This document shows positions 47,400 to 60,859 of a stretch of DNA of 64,000 bases, piece by piece. The stretch is from the NCBI GenBank assembly GCA_036345935.2, contig JADWOT020000004.1, positions 20,007,155 through 20,071,154 on the forward strand, read 5' to 3'. Made by a program: the position numbers and the translations under genes. Below the pieces are notes generated by a model. That model saw only the letters and a list, made by a program, of their open reading frames with translations. It was not told the DNA's origin and did no database searches. Position 1 is the first letter of the stretch. Every line of letters begins with the position of its first letter. This stretch comes from Taenia hydatigena (taxonomy: Eukaryota > Platyhelminthes > Cestoda > Cyclophyllidea > Taeniidae).

Positions 47400-47640
47400 A
47401 TTTCGACCACTTCACATTGATTAAGAGAATTAACTTGGTTAAGTCGATTTAAGAACTGCTCTGACTCTTAAGCAGCCTTACAGCAAGCAACCGTTTTATT
47501 GTCGTCGAGTCGTGTAATGAATTCCGCTAACATGTGAAGATATTCACATGGCCATAGCTTTTCTACATCGCAATGAAGATCGCTATTCTGCACTTTTGCC
47601 CTTATGTTGCCGTTTCGATAGCCTCATCAGACATAAAATA
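47400..47640 (-). repeat. R3 repeat fragment, inverted
   Basis: The reverse complement matches 24.8-25.0 kb: CTATGGCCATGTGAATATCT, ATCTTCACATGTTAGC, then AGAGTCAGAGCAGTTCTTAA in the same order and similar spacing. No partner beyond these limits was identified. Confidence 0.6.
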
Positions 47641-47649
47641 ATTAGTTGC

Positions 47650-48820
47650 GGAGAGGAGATTCGACAGAAAAAATGTAAGTTCGAGGTTAGCAAGCTACGA
47701 AATGGATAAATTTATACTGCTTTTCTAGCTAATACAGCCGAAGTGCTTGAAGAGGCCTTCAGTTTGTTCATCGAGAGATGCCAATCAATACAAAAAGAAA
47801 TGCGGAGTTTCAGTTATGCGCTTAGTTTGTTCACCAGCAGGCACTAATTGCTGAACATCAAACACTCACTCTACCGTGAATAAAAGTTGTATCAAGATGC
47901 ACTGAATGCAAAAGTGAATGCTTTAGCGAATAACCCTATTTGGTAACAGAAAACTATTTGAATTTCTTTACAAAGTATTCTCTATTTATGGACTGCACTT
48001 GACTCAAGCTGGACTTGAGTGCGATGGGTAGTTGTTTTGGCGACGCATTAGTTCATCCAAATACTCAGTCCTTCACTTAGATTGTAAGCAAACACTTCTT
48101 GATTTTAAGCGTTGAAGACCGCCCGTGCTTAAACACCAATGTATTATACTACTTGTGGTAGGGAGTCATGAGTCCGTTGGCCAGTATAGAGAGACATTTC
48201 GTTTAACCATATTTTTAAATTATTGTTTCATTTTTGCACCTCTAATATGCTCAATCGTTGCACGAAAGACGGGGTTGTAGAATGCCTTGTAGTTGCATTT
48301 CCAGGTGAGTGCCAAGGGTTCCCGCGTAGCCATGCACCTTGCTATTCTTCTGCGTGCTTGTGGTACAAATAGCTCCGATTTTGTACACGACCGACTTAAT
48401 TTCATTCTCTAGATTATATTTAACACACTCTCCGCGCTTTTACTCACTCACAGCACGGTACTTCATTAAGGAGTGGAAACCGTGGAGGCATGAAATGAGC
48501 CTATTGAAATCCGTAATTGATCCACAGTGGATTAATTATTGAATGTATCCTGTTAAAATGTGGGATCGAATAGCATTAAAAACCGTGGTGAAAGCTTAGT
48601 AACTTTAAAATTTTTAACTAAACTCATCCAAGCTCCAGTAAGCGATTATAGTAAGACCATCAGTAGCATGCTAACAGATAACAAGGAACTGCAAGCACAC
48701 GTCACTTTCTCTCCTCTCCCTTGCAATGACACATTCTTACATGGAACTTGCCTATCCTAATGATTGAAGCAAGTGTTTGCAATTAAGTTAACGAGGTTTA
48801 AAGGTTCACAAATTGAAAAA
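47650..48820. other. Unassigned intergenic DNA
   Basis: No gene or repeat recognised. Short open frames at 48220-48405 (minus), 48339-48542 and 48560-48760 (plus) have no known motif. Confidence 0.35.
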
Positions 48821-48829
48821 AATTGGTGG

Positions 48830-49080
48830 TGGTTGTGTACGTGGCGTGTTCTTCCTTAATCGTGAAGCAAATATTTGGAGGTGAATGCGTGTGGAGATGA
48901 CAGGAGATCGTTGAGTCATTAATGCATGTCCGGGTGTGGCAATGAGAAGAAATCACTATCTCCTCTGCCGTCGGGAGCACACTTGGACAGAAAAGACTTT
49001 TGTGCACCCAAAAGAGTATCTCAAGTAAAGGAAGTACAAACAAAGCTAACAGACAGTAAAGATTTTCCCTTTGTCTTGTT
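48830..49080 (-). repeat. R4 repeat copy, inverted
   Basis: Plus strand has GTGTGGAGATGACAGGAGAT near 48888, ATTAATGCATGTCCGGGTGT near 48919 and a GAGAAGAAATCACTATCTCC block; the reverse complement matches the 39 kb copy in order. The minus frame (49043 to 48798, 81 codons) keeps HTRTCINDSTISCHLHTH and TAEEIVISS in common with that copy. Confidence 0.7.
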
Positions 49081-49089
49081 TAAAACGGG

Positions 49090-51770
49090 CTATCGGTGCT
49101 ATGTCCTTGTGATTGCGTCTATCAGAAAATCCCATTAACGTCTAAGGCCTGAAGGCACAGAATATTTAGCCTTAACTTCATTTGATTTTTATACCAGCTG
49201 GCAATGCTTGGGACGAGTTTGTACCTCTCAAGGCCATACTCCATTAATTTTGCCGCGAAATTGTTTCAACAATGGTCAAGAAAAATATGGTTAAATCGCT
49301 TGGTTGCATTTATGTCAGAGATCAGTAAGTATAATTGCGTTTGATTGCCTAAACATACACAGATACGGTATGGATTTCCTTCGTGACTAATCTGGACGAC
49401 TTTAAAGGATATAATATATGTGCTGCAATAAAAGAAAGAAAATCCTTTACACCAATTTCTCTATTTATTCCGCACAGAACGCTGGTGGAATTTGGCGGAG
49501 TTTTGCAGCCTTGATGCAAACCGCTAACCGACATTCTCATCTGATCACCGTCGAACGTCAGAAGCCTATTAAATGGTCATCCACATGGATGTAACGCAAC
49601 CCCTTACGCTCAACATTTTCGCCCGTGACGGCATAGCATGGCCGAACCAAGGCAAAAAAGCATTTTTTCTACCAAGTTTTTATTGAACTCGCCCCATTTC
49701 CATTCCATGGGTGATTTTAAATGCTGCCTCAGTTGCCTTCATGCAAAGCGGATGGATGGATAAATTGAGCTAACAGAGGAGGGATAGGCAAAAATATGCA
49801 TGTCAACAGCGGTGCGTCAGAAGATATGTTAAAACATTGCAATTGCAGCATCATGCTCTAGAGGTATCACACGATGGCGCCTTTATTTTCCCTAATTACT
49901 TTCCACATGCTGTGCATCTGACTCTTGAGGGTAAGTGATTTTGCTGTTAACATATTCGTGAACTTTGATTCCCATGCTGTCAAGCTGTAGCCTACGGCTA
50001 GTTCAACAATCAATTTGGCATTTCTGGAAAAAAGGGGGATCTAGTACTCGGCTACTTTATCTCCGGGGCGCAACAGCACATTCCTATCATTTGGATGAGG
50101 ATTACACTTGTGTCATTTGGGTTTGATACGCAAATGCTACTCGTGCAGTTGAAGTGTGATGAGCAAATCCTGACTGTGGGGTTGCAGATGTGTACCTAAA
50201 GTTAACGTTCTCTTCAAGCGTAATTACAATTAAAATTGCGTGTTTACTTTTACTACCACAGAACTTGCCTAGACATTTGCTTCGAGTAGCTCGTAATTTT
50301 TAGATTCAAGTAAATGTAAACACAATATTTGCTTAATTTCCTTTTACAAGGAAAGTGGTTAAAAAATACGAAAAATAACAAAGAAATAACACTATGCGTT
50401 CCAACCGAATGCGTTTATAAGACGAGACGCTATAGCACTGCGAGAATCGCCTCAAGGAGCAAGTAGAACAAAAAGTGCATTTTGACGTTGAACAGGGCTG
50501 GATGGCTAGTGCCACAGACCAAAGGCCATGCCGCCCACTCTTTGCTCAATGGCTGAGCCTCTATAATCTCTAAAACGAAACGATGAATTTATCTGTTTTA
50601 GTGGCAATCGCCTCATTGGCTACCTAAAGGTATTAACGCTTATCAATGGAGTGAGCGGCTTTAACATCAATTAATCATGTCAGAAGGTGACATCTCATAA
50701 TAACCAATCTAATAGCTCATTGTAGTGAAGTTGAGCCAATTTTTTATTTGTTGCTAAAGAAAGTATTAACGAATAGGGAGATCGCTTATAAGCTCTAAAA
50801 AAAGCTTCTGTTGTTTTTTGGGACGGCAATACCGATTTTTCTTTATGGTCGCTTTAAATTTGACAAAACTCTCCATGAATCAAGAAACCACGCCTTGATT
50901 TACTGTTGGACACCGAAAGAATTTTTAACAAAAATAATTTAACTCGGACATGCAGATTACTCATCGTGAGCGCACAGGATTCCATAAATTCGAGGGACTC
51001 TCCTTTAGAACTTGTGGTTCAACAGGGTTTTGGTATAGACAACATGCCATGATTGCCACACCTATCAAGTGTTAGTTAGTCGGCGGTTAAACGCAAAACA
51101 GTCAAGCATAAAACTTGACCTAAGAGAAGACCACCTTATTTGTGCAAGATAAATAGGGAGAGACGCAAATCGTCCTGCATTCCCACTTAGAATCGAGACG
51201 TAGGCTGTGTCGAAATACGAAAAGAGGTCGTAGATAATTACTTTGTGTGGAAAGTAGACACACCAGTGGACGAACTGAAAGGCCCTCATGTGCGTACATT
51301 TGTTAGGTAAATTGTTCTTGCCTACGAGCAAAGTGAAAGAGATAAGTTGTTTTTAATGCATTAAGTCAATGAGTACTTTATGACCCAGCAATAACTTACC
51401 ATAACCTTAAACCTTCAAATTAGCTGGTTTTAGTTCTGGATGCATTTTGGTGAGTCTAATGCTCTTGACTTTGACAGTTGCTTGTTGACACAATTGCATG
51501 GGACCTGTTGTTAAATTAAACAAAGTATCCTTCACCTGGTGATCTGTCTTACTTCTACCATATAACTATGGATTTCAATAGTATCAGGTCCCCCATCAGC
51601 ACTAGGACCTACTACCTCAAACTCTAACTCTCATTTGCTGCTTGGCTTGCTCGTCCATTTCAATTCTTATGGGTGTAACCTGATGATTAACTAATTACGT
51701 ACAAAGGTTTAGGATGCTGCATATTCCCCACCAAAACTTTATTCTTCCTCTTCCTTTCTTGACGTCACCC
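49090..51770. other. Unassigned intergenic DNA
   Basis: No gene or RNA recognised. Weak resemblance of 49480-49520 (GGAGTTTTGCAGCC) to the R3 right part and of 51070-51340 to the R2 start was noticed but is not strong enough to annotate. The 88-codon minus frame at 51065-51331 has no known motif. Confidence 0.35.
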
Positions 51771-51779
51771 TAAATTTCG

Positions 51780-52560
51780 AATTTGCTTTACCTTACTAAA
51801 GGTGCATTTGATAGGTGTAGCTGATTTTACTACAGTCCTGACTTTTGGGTACGCTAGCCAGAAGCAGTCATTATATCATTTCATTATCCGTACTTACAGG
51901 GCAACTGCTGGTCTGTGCTTTTGCTCTCCTGTAACTACTTTGGGAGCTCATTTCGTCTCGTGCAAACTTTAATTATTTACCGTCGACTGACGTTCTTGCA
52001 GCGTCTTAGAAGATTTATCAAGCTTCTCACAGACAACCAGTAACTGCTGACTTGGAGCATGAACGCAGACTCTGACGGGGTTATAAATTAATTAAAGATG
52101 AAATAAAGACAGGAGTAAATATCTTAGTGGACGGTACCGCCTAGGAATGCTTGACATGCGAGAATTGAATGCAACCATGTGAAATTATTCAAAGGATTAT
52201 TTAGTACGACTAGTACAACAGTAGCACATTATTTCACCTGCAAATGCAGTCTACTATTTTGATTGCGTAGAAGATATTAATGCTTTTATTCAGAGGCCAC
52301 TATCGTTCACAGCACTGGTGTTGTTTACAACTTGGAACATCTTGTTGGAGCCAAATGCTAGGTAGATCAGCCATCATTGCAAGACATTTCAGATAACTAC
52401 ATTTTTAAAATGAATGCCTTATCGCCTAGACATCTCTCGTCCATATAGGCGGCGTGAGCTGTTCCTTTGCAGTGCAGCTAACCATTTGTTCAACACTTCT
52501 CTCTACCTCCAGTAGAGGCAGCTTCAACTATGTATGTCAATGCTTTCTTCATGGCGAATT
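51780..52560 (-). repeat. R2 repeat copy, inverted
   Basis: The reverse complement carries R2 landmarks in reversed order: CCTGACTTTTGGGTACGCTA near 51838, TTGGGAGCTCATTTCGTCTC near 51941, CCGTCGACTGACGTTCTTG near 51981, then CATTGCAAGACATTTC near 52375, and CTACCTCCAGTAGAGGCAGC near 52504. Similarity to 22.1-22.9 kb extends along most of the length with gaps. Confidence 0.55.
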
Positions 52561-52569
52561 AGTGACCAA

Positions 52570-53120
52570 CTTGGGCCCCTTTTTGAGGTTTCTTCATACC
52601 GTGATCTTTACATGTTAGCAAAATAGTCCTACGATAACAGATGAAATATTGGTTGCATAAAAAGATTAAAAGAGCAACACTTTTTAGCCTTGAAGTCTAT
52701 GGAGGTATTAAATGAATGCGTAAAAACAATTGGTCCCCTGCGATGGAGTAAAGCTTTAAGGCGTCTTGCCACATTATGAAGTCTTAAATGCTTGCACCCT
52801 AATAGCGTACAGCTTTTGCAAATTGTCAGGGATTTTATTTAATAACCTGGACTTATAAAACTCCCATAGATGTGTAAAACAGGGAAGAACTTGTGGCAAT
52901 TTTAAGCAACATCTGCGACTTTCTCAACACCATGGAGAAAACAACGTCTTAGTAGTAGTAGCATGATCTGTGCTTACATAAACTGCCTACTACATGGCCT
53001 CTAACCACCCTGGATTTTGTTACTGCCTCTCCAGCCCCAACCCATTCCTTCTGTGCTGGCCCCAACATCCATTTAAATGATTGCAGTGTTTATCAAAGAT
53101 TTGCTGGACCCATAATTCTA
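52570..53120. other. Unassigned intergenic DNA
   Basis: No coding or repeat structure seen. Confidence 0.35.
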
Positions 53121-53129
53121 GAAGAGTCC

Positions 53130-53330
53130 TTCTTGGATATAAAAATGTTGGCCGTTAGGCGGTGTAGATTAACGACTCTGAAGAAATCCCAGGTTTTATG
53201 TGCATGGAGTTGCTCTATCGCAACAGAGTTACAAATTTTTAAGGCTTTGTGTGTGGAAATTAAAGAGGATTGCCGGATTATTAATGAATGCTCAGGTGTG
53301 ACGATCCCATACTTCATTTCATGATTAAAG
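53130..53330 (-). repeat. R4 repeat copy, inverted
   Basis: Plus strand reads GAAATCCCAGGTTTTATGTG, then GCATGGAGTTGCTCTATCGC, AAGGCTTTGTGTGTGGAAAT and TGCTCAGGTGTGACGATCCC. It matches 36.15-36.29 kb inverted over its left part and the R4 core of 48.9 kb over its right part, showing that those two fragments belong to one family. Plus and minus frames of 63 and 74 codons overlap here and are not distinctive. Confidence 0.6.
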
Positions 53331-53339
53331 AGAAGCCTC

Positions 53340-54690
53340 AGTTTAGAGCATACATTGGTATCATTAGTCTTTTACCATCCACCAATCGAGGAAACCGATG
53401 TATTCTGGTAATGTTAGACTTCTTCACAAAAGTAGCCGACGTACAGCCTGGGTGCTAGGCGACGCTAAAATAGTTGCGTGGGTTTCCATTCCTTATACTG
53501 TGCACTATGATCATGACAACGAAACTGAAATCTGCAAGCGCAGTCGCCATTTCTTCAAATGACAAATTTTGTAAGCTCAACAAATTTGAACCTGTTCACA
53601 TATTTGAGAGATTATTAATTCATCTACTTGCTTGCTATTTTGTTTGCAAAGGTCGGGAAAATGCAAGCCACTTATAGGGGTGCTTTTGAGGTTGTCGAGT
53701 AAATAAACCACCAAACTAACACTGCACGATCGCAGAACGGCTTTTCGGGGTGAAATTTTAAGGTGAAAATTAGCATGAATGGCTTAGACTTTATCTATGG
53801 TTTTAATCATTCACCAGCAGCCGAATCATTGCTAAAGCATCCTAGTATCCTTAAATTTAAGAAGAGGTTCTTTAATCGCATGAGAATTTGAAAGATTGAG
53901 AAGATTTGTTCGAGTCGACGTAAAGAGGCTTTCAAACTTACTTTGAACTTTTAAAGGGCTTATGTCCTTTCCCTTAAAAAATCATTTTAAATGAAAACAT
54001 TTGCAAGTGTAGAGCTTCTAGTCTTTATTAAAGACGAGCATTTATGTTTAAGCTAAGGCAGAAAATGCGTTTTAGTTGCGCAGAATGGTCTAGTAGCTAC
54101 TTGTACTGTCAAAGGGCACAAAACCAAAACAAAGAAATCAACAACCCACCAAAGCATGGTGCCGAGTAAACTTTTTTCGAATTAAACACACCTTTCTAAG
54201 ACCTAGAAAACGCAATTGTGAATTATATGAAAAATCTCAAGGCTCTATTTGCGCCTCATCAATATCATGCAGGTCATAACACCCCAGTAGGTCCTTCGGA
54301 TTAATAAATCTGGAGTACGAATACGAATCGAAAAAACAAGCATTACCTTTACAACTTCGAGCATTACTGCTGGATCTGCATAACTTTCAAATAATCTCTT
54401 GTTTCATAAACAGGTCAATAACAAATCCTGCAGGACTTGCTCAACCCCTATTGCAAACTCTTTGACATTTCACCGTGTCGAAAGTCACCAAATTGCATCT
54501 CACAAATCTTTTCGATGTGCCCTTTGAAAAAAACGCACAAATAAATCCCCTTTCTGCAGTGTTTAATCCATTTAGTATTTTTAAGTAAATTGAGGGTCTA
54601 ATCAAAAACTCTACAACGGGGGCACTATAAAGTGAAAAATTGGGCGGTGCATGGGTAAGTAAGTTGTTGCATAGCCTAAAGCAAGTCCGG
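53340..54690. other. Unassigned intergenic DNA
   Basis: Nothing recognised. Small open frames at 53474-53677 (plus) and 54441-54695 (minus) have no known motif. Confidence 0.35.
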
Positions 54691-54699
54691 TTCAAAGTA

Positions 54700-57370
54700 A
54701 ACGCGTCTGGAGAAGATCATTTCCTGTCGCCTTTTTATTTGCTGCTTAAGGTTATTTACTTCCCCTTGTTCAACTACTAACTTTAACTTTGCTAGAAGCG
54801 TGTTTTAAGTCGCTTTAACCTGCAGGTATAAAGATGCGAACCTCGGCAGAAAAACAGAAGACACAGACCGTATCCTTCTACACGCAAAATGTGGTTCCAT
54901 GTTTAATTTTTGATGTAAAACAACATTCTTATTTTCAAATTTTGGGATCTTCGGCAACCTGAAGACGCCTTTTCATGTGGTCAATTAAACCGCTGACACA
55001 ATTCGCTGTTCAACTCAAGAGTTTACTTTGTGACTAGCATTTAAAAATAATGGTTTGTGTGAAATAGGCATAAAATAACTAAGCGTTTTTGCACCTTTCC
55101 TAATGTATGGGCTGCATACGTGGATGGATGACTGCTGTGATTAAATCTCGGTGGTGTCAGCAGCGCACGCCAATCGAATATTCATCGGAGGGCAAAAGTC
55201 CGGTAGTACAATGGGAAACCTTGTTATTATGCCTAAAGAAGCAGACTTTTACAGATGGTAGACAGGTGAGGATCATGCCACATCCACTGCTCCGATTTTA
55301 ATCGCGTCGATGAAGAAATTAATCAAGTCGCAAAGCCTTATTTCTTAAGCGTTCGCTTTGTCGAATGCAAGTGACTAACGAGCTGCCATGCGTCCGTATT
55401 ATGAGATGAAAGCAGTGAAATTGGTTGAAATTAGCTTTCTGATGCTAGAATCGAGCATTTTGGAAGTATATACACATTTGACACCCCCAAAGCACTTTGG
55501 TGATCAGTATGTGTTTCCTTCACAATGCCACCCCCTGTTTGAGAAAACCCTTGTACACTAAACAAACCTGGTTTTGACGCCTGCGTAAATAGATCTGCAT
55601 GGAATTTCATCTATTACCATGAAACAGATTTGTGCAAATCTTCCACGACTTCTGCCAAAACACAAAAGAACATAATACTTGGGCAGAATATGCATTGTCG
55701 CCCCACAAATGAGAGTGAGACCGTTTGCAAAGTAAGATGTTTAGACTATCCAGCAAAGGTACACCCACGGAACCCCTATTTGACCCCTCATCAACACCGT
55801 GAATTAGACAATTGACGTACTACATATGGATCTTGCTTTATCGAGGCTTAAAGGCGTCATTTAACCCATGATAGTAGATTTTAAAGAGCAAACATTTAAA
55901 TCCTATGTGTCTAAATATTCAACTACTCAGGCAAAGTGAAGTGCGTGTTGCTAAGTAGAATGGAGAAGAATTAACTTCAGGCGTTTGTTGGTTTTATTCC
56001 GGGTCAATGCCCATTCCACTTGCTGGGCCATAACTGTGTGCTAGGTTTAAGTAATACTTTTAGATTGCGCGTGCGTTAAGCCCCAAAAATGGGTAATTTT
56101 GATGCATTTGAAATGGAATCCTTAATTTGGTTCCCCAAAGAAAGATGACCTACAAAGCTGCAACATTTTCATTGCTGGTTTGCCTCATCCCTTAGGTGAC
56201 GACGGCTCCGCCTTGGAAGAACAGCTAGCGCCCTGACCTTTAGACTGTCGAGAATTGCCACCTTTTTCTCCTACGTATCGGATGTGCGTATTCCGTCTCA
56301 GTACTATGCCTTCTTTTGTATCTGGATTTTACTGTAGCAGGGAGTCGCATTTCAAGCCTTTTTGAACTGTACAGATTTTTACTCTCTGAAGCAGATGCAC
56401 CGGATAATTCGCATAAGTGAAGCCTGATTCTAAACTTTAATCATATCTTCTTTGCTCACTGTAAAAAGGAACATTTGGTTGCAGAATATCAAGCTAAAAT
56501 GCGCCCAGGAAAGATGCGAAATGCTATTATGCATGATATGAGTTGTGAAAAGGCCTGTCGTGGTTTCAGGCAAAAAGTGTTTTGACTTTATGCTTTGCGA
56601 TTTAAACATTAAAATTCAACTTAGCAGCTTTGTCAGTAAAAAAAATATCTGACAGAGGCGTTCATCACAACCGTAGTGATCTGCATTTAATGATGCCATT
56701 TACTTTGTCGAACTTGCATGATTTGTACAGGAATACCTCATAAAATGTTGGAGTTCGAGCGCATTCGTATAAAATACGGCTCTCTGTACATTTTACTGAT
56801 AGAATTAAATTCGCCGAGTAGCAATGACTGAAATTCAAGCAAGATTGAAGACTTGTTAGCGGCTACGAGGAAACAGCTTTCTTTTTGGACTCCGTGCATC
56901 AAGTACGGCTGAAACTTACGAAACAGGATTTGCCTCTGATGTTTTCTCTAGCACGCTTGGCATGCTATCCATTCAATGCGCAAACAAACCAAGAATTTGC
57001 AATGTTTCTTATGGATTCGCTCCTTATACAAAATAAATAACGGGCTACGGATGCATACGGACAAAAGTTACAGCCTAGCTTGGCCACAATTTGTCAAATG
57101 GACATTGTATCATGCATTGCTAACATTTATAGAAAAAGACCCAGTAGCAGCTCTGTAAAAAACTTTTCTGCCCAAATCAGGGTTAGCATCGCCTTTTTAG
57201 TTAAGAGCATGCCTGAGAAATGCGAGATGAGGGCAGATGGAGACGGTAGACGTCACCTACAACAATTTTGATGAGGTCAACACCGATTCTTCCATCCGCA
57301 GGAATCTGCACCTCTTCTGTAAATTCAAGACTAACCATAATGCAGTAAAATTTGCATCACATTCCATTTA
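54700..57370 (-). repeat. R1 repeat copy, inverted, composite
   Basis: The reverse complement shows R1 landmarks: 54760-54860 matches the CAGAGGATCGTG and GGTTTAAGCAACTTAAAA end of the 41.8 kb copy; 55265-55300 matches the GGAGCAGTAAATGTGG block of 41.22 kb; 55740-56000 matches 40.56-40.80 kb; and 57255-57310 matches the GCGGATGG...GATGACCTCA block of 6.67 kb. The stretch between 56.0 and 57.15 kb has no clear counterpart and is probably an insertion. Confidence 0.6.
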
Positions 57371-57379
57371 GGGCGAGGG

Positions 57380-58580
57380 CTTCATTTTACTGCCTCAAAT
57401 GCATTACAATGGGATATACCTAGATAATGCTACCAAAGTAGATACATTGCTGAAGCATTGAGGCATGGAATAGTTAAGCAGCCATATTGTCAAGCAAACA
57501 CTTCACTAGCTACACATTGTGATTAGTCACACTGGCATAACTGACTAAGTCCATAAAGTTATGATTTGCATTGTCTATTGTGCTTCTGATGAATCAACAT
57601 GGGTTATATGAATGCAACTTTAAATATTATACGCCCAATTGACTTTCGATGATGCTGAAGCACTTCAACAATTCCTCAAATAGATCGAGTCTATCAAAGA
57701 TAAAAATTTAAGATCAGCAAAATATGTATTTAGCTCTTTCAAGGCCAGACGAGGTGTTCTACGAAATCCTTTGGTACGAAAGTAGTTTGTCAGGAATATA
57801 TTGGTGCAGAAACCTTCTTACCTGCTAAGACATGCGCAACCCGGACAGTTCCCACAGTTGCCATACCTCCAGAGGAAGAGCTTTGCTGCGTTTTAGCTCT
57901 TAGTGTTGAGATTTTTAATCAACTGCACACAAAAACTACAAATTTATGCTTAAAAGACCATTTAATCACTATTCGCCAGATATTTTTGGTGTGCCCTTGT
58001 ACATTAAGATAATTGAGCATGCGTCTTGTAGAAGTGGATGCAATATAACGCTGCAATTTCCTTCAGGAGTTAGAACCACTGATATGGTTTGGGTCACAAT
58101 GTAGCTGCAATCATCATTGCTACTATTGAAGTTAATTCATTAAGAACCAATAGAACTATCAGTTTGTTTTCAACCTTTTACCTCTATGCAGGTCTTCAAT
58201 GTTTTTGAGCATTTCTGCTGATCCCTTGGCATTCTAAAGTGCACTCTAAATTTCCAAATGGTTGCCTATGACCTCGGCTGTGCATCTGCAAACTGTTTAG
58301 TGCCATATGTATATCCATACAGTACTGGTCTTCCTGCTGTAAGTTAATCTCTGCAACGTCTTGCATTGCCACTCGACCTAAGTGCAGTGAAGTGCCTACA
58401 CAACATGCTGAAACAGTGTGAAACAAGAAAAAATCATAAAAAATAACACGCCTTAGATAGTTAGACTTTCTTACCACATAGAATCCATCCATCACGGCTA
58501 CTACTACCACGGTCACTAGCAAGCGTATCTTTCGGTCTGTCATTCAGAGCTACTTGCTATAACCAGCACAAGTAAGTGTC
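57380..58580. other. Unassigned intergenic DNA
   Basis: No repeat copy or gene recognised. The longest frame (58196-58543 minus, 115 codons) shows no known motif. Confidence 0.35.
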
Positions 58581-58589
58581 AGCCCTCAT

Positions 58590-58790
58590 TTATCTTTTCT
58601 TGACTTGACTGCTATGCTCTGAAACAGGCACTCCGTATTGAAGCAGCCCAAGTAAACCATTTTAACATGGCACATCACCATTGATTTTGCCTCAACTGCT
58701 TCCTTCAAACATTCTATTACAATCCAAACATGCTTTATATGATTTGCGTTTCGCTAGATGTGCCTCAAAGCAGCGACTATCTAAAGCTTC
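58590..58790 (+). repeat. R7 dispersed repeat
   Basis: Second copy of the element near 29865: ACTTGACTGCTATGCTCTG and then CAGGCACTCCG, in the same orientation. Similarity becomes unclear after about 100 bp. Confidence 0.5.
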
Positions 58791-58799
58791 TTAAAAGAA

Positions 58800-60850
58800 T
58801 AAAACGGGCCTAAAGCTAAGGCTTATTTAGCATGGCTTAGAGGATGTGTCCATCAGGCGAAGTAGAAAGACGCAGCCAGACCCACCACCTGTTCGATCAG
58901 ACGCCATCGACCTCTAAGAAGAAGCCAGACCCGGATACTCCTTCAACATTCTCGGATTTTATTATACCTCTTAGATAAACAATGTCATCTTCTGATCATT
59001 TTGCCATTTCTGAGCCGTGGAAGTAGAGATAGAAGGTGAATAGGTACAAGAAGGCAAAAATTATGGGATCGGTCTTTGCGAAATCATGTGCGAACGCACA
59101 TAAGATGGAAAGTTGTTTTGAAAACTATGTAATGGCGATTTCATTGCAACATTTAAATGTACTTCTAAACGGGTAATCTTACCTCCTCAGTATGTTCTTC
59201 TAAAAATTAAAATAAAATTTCAGAAACAATGAATTCTTAGCCTCTTCTCCTTAAGTATTTCTGAGATAAAAACATCCTTCCTAAGTATTTCAACCATTTT
59301 TGCTAGACCTCTGACGTTTTTACTTATTTGATGATAGCCAATTAAGAGAGGAATCGAGCACCACGAAATGACAGCAACCGCTGAATAGAGAAGCTGGAGG
59401 CAGGTGAAGTTGGATGGCACCTTCAAGAAGTGTGGTGTATCAAGTGCGCATTTTTCTGTAAAATTAGTGCACGCAATTTGGCGACCCAATCGCGTGCGCA
59501 AATGTCCAAAATTTAAGACCTTTTGGAAGAATTTGGGTAATTCGAGCCGTGTTGCAACAAAGCAAATGAGTTTAAGGTGTAAACGGGTTCTTGAGGAGGA
59601 GGCAGAGTTTAAGCGCAAGGCCCTTCCGTTTATAGCTTACTTTTCTTCCAAAAATTTTGTCAAATTCTTATTTCAAATTTTGTTTTTGCATTGTCAGTAC
59701 AGCTAAGATTTGTAGATAGATTTTTGTTTAGCTGATATCGCAAAAGCAGTTATTCTGAGCAATAAAACACCGCCTAAAAGCTATCCACTTTGCATGCACA
59801 CAAAGGGTGTTTGGTCGAGTGGTGAGTGATGGGGGAGAGAGAGAGAGAGAGCGAGGGTAGTGTTGACTACTGATGGTAGTTGCAAAATACACTTCGCTGC
59901 TGACTTGGTTACTGGAAAATGATTGAACCCTTCCGGTAAAGTCAAAGTCATTTGCATCAACCTCAGTTTTGAAGTCGCACTCTACATGTTCACTTACAAT
60001 GTGGTAATTCGTGGCAGTGCTTAGTGCTAGCAGCATGGAATGGCTGGGCCTACTGCTACCTTAACCTCGCCCACGGGTTAATGAGGAAACACCCACGCAT
60101 TATTAAATGCCCAAAGAGCCCAAATTTATCATCATGAAAAGTTCGCATTTTGCCTAACGCATGTTCTCACTCAAACAAATAAACAAGCGGATAAATAGAA
60201 ATTATTTTCCCGCTCTATTTCTTTGTTTGACTCTTGGTTTTGATGAGGCGGTCATTCAAGTCCTCCTTCATGGCTTCTTGCCATGCCAACAGCCCAGGTC
60301 CTACCATCCATGGAACATAGACATGTTTGGCCAGACCATTGTTAACTCTCGTCTTCAGAGAAGACTTGGCGATCTACATAAATTTAAAAACTAACTAAAG
60401 GGTTGCTTTGCAATATTTGGAACAAGTGATGAACGTGTGGCATGCTCTGTTTGAAATCAAAATGCATTTAAAATTCCCGAAAAGAATCGGGTGAAGTCGT
60501 GATGCTCACAAAGGCAAACTTTAGAAATTTAGAATAAAGTCTGTAATAAATTAGTAAAGAGTTGCTGTATATGAGTGAGCCTTAGCACATCAGTTAACTT
60601 TTATAAGCGATTTAGTAATTCACGAATCCGTGTTTGCAAACATGATACTAAAAGAGCAGATTGGGCAAAAAAGGACGTTTTGATAATGTAGTCGTTGTGA
60701 ATGTGGACGAGTAATTAAGGTAAGAGGGAGTCTAGCTCCATTCCCCTTCAGTTGTCAATGGCATTCTTCCAGACACGAGGTTGACATATAACGTCTACTT
60801 CCCACCTAAAGGGTGTATTTAAATAAATGCATTTTATTTAGCCTTAGTGT
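58800..60850. other. Unassigned intergenic DNA with overlapping small frames
   Basis: Open frames exist on both strands at 59220-59618 (minus, 132 codons) and 59404-59706 (plus, 100 codons); they overlap and neither shows a domain I know. The plus frame at 60161-60394 (77 codons) is also unrecognised. No repeat family of the window is seen apart from the GA run. Confidence 0.35.
59835..59852. repeat. GA dinucleotide microsatellite
   Basis: About nine GA units, bordered by a G run on the left and a CGAGGG sequence on the right. Short and of common type. Confidence 0.9.
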
Positions 60851-60859
60851 CATCGCATA

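Noticed and set aside
49340..49560. Possible extra R3 copy
   Set aside because: Only a short GGAGTTTTGCAGCC match; the neighbouring blocks do not follow.
51065..51340. Possible extra R2 start
   Set aside because: Scattered short matches without consistent order.
59220..59706. 132-codon minus and 100-codon plus frames
   Set aside because: Opposed overlapping frames with no recognisable domain; length is compatible with chance in 64 kb.
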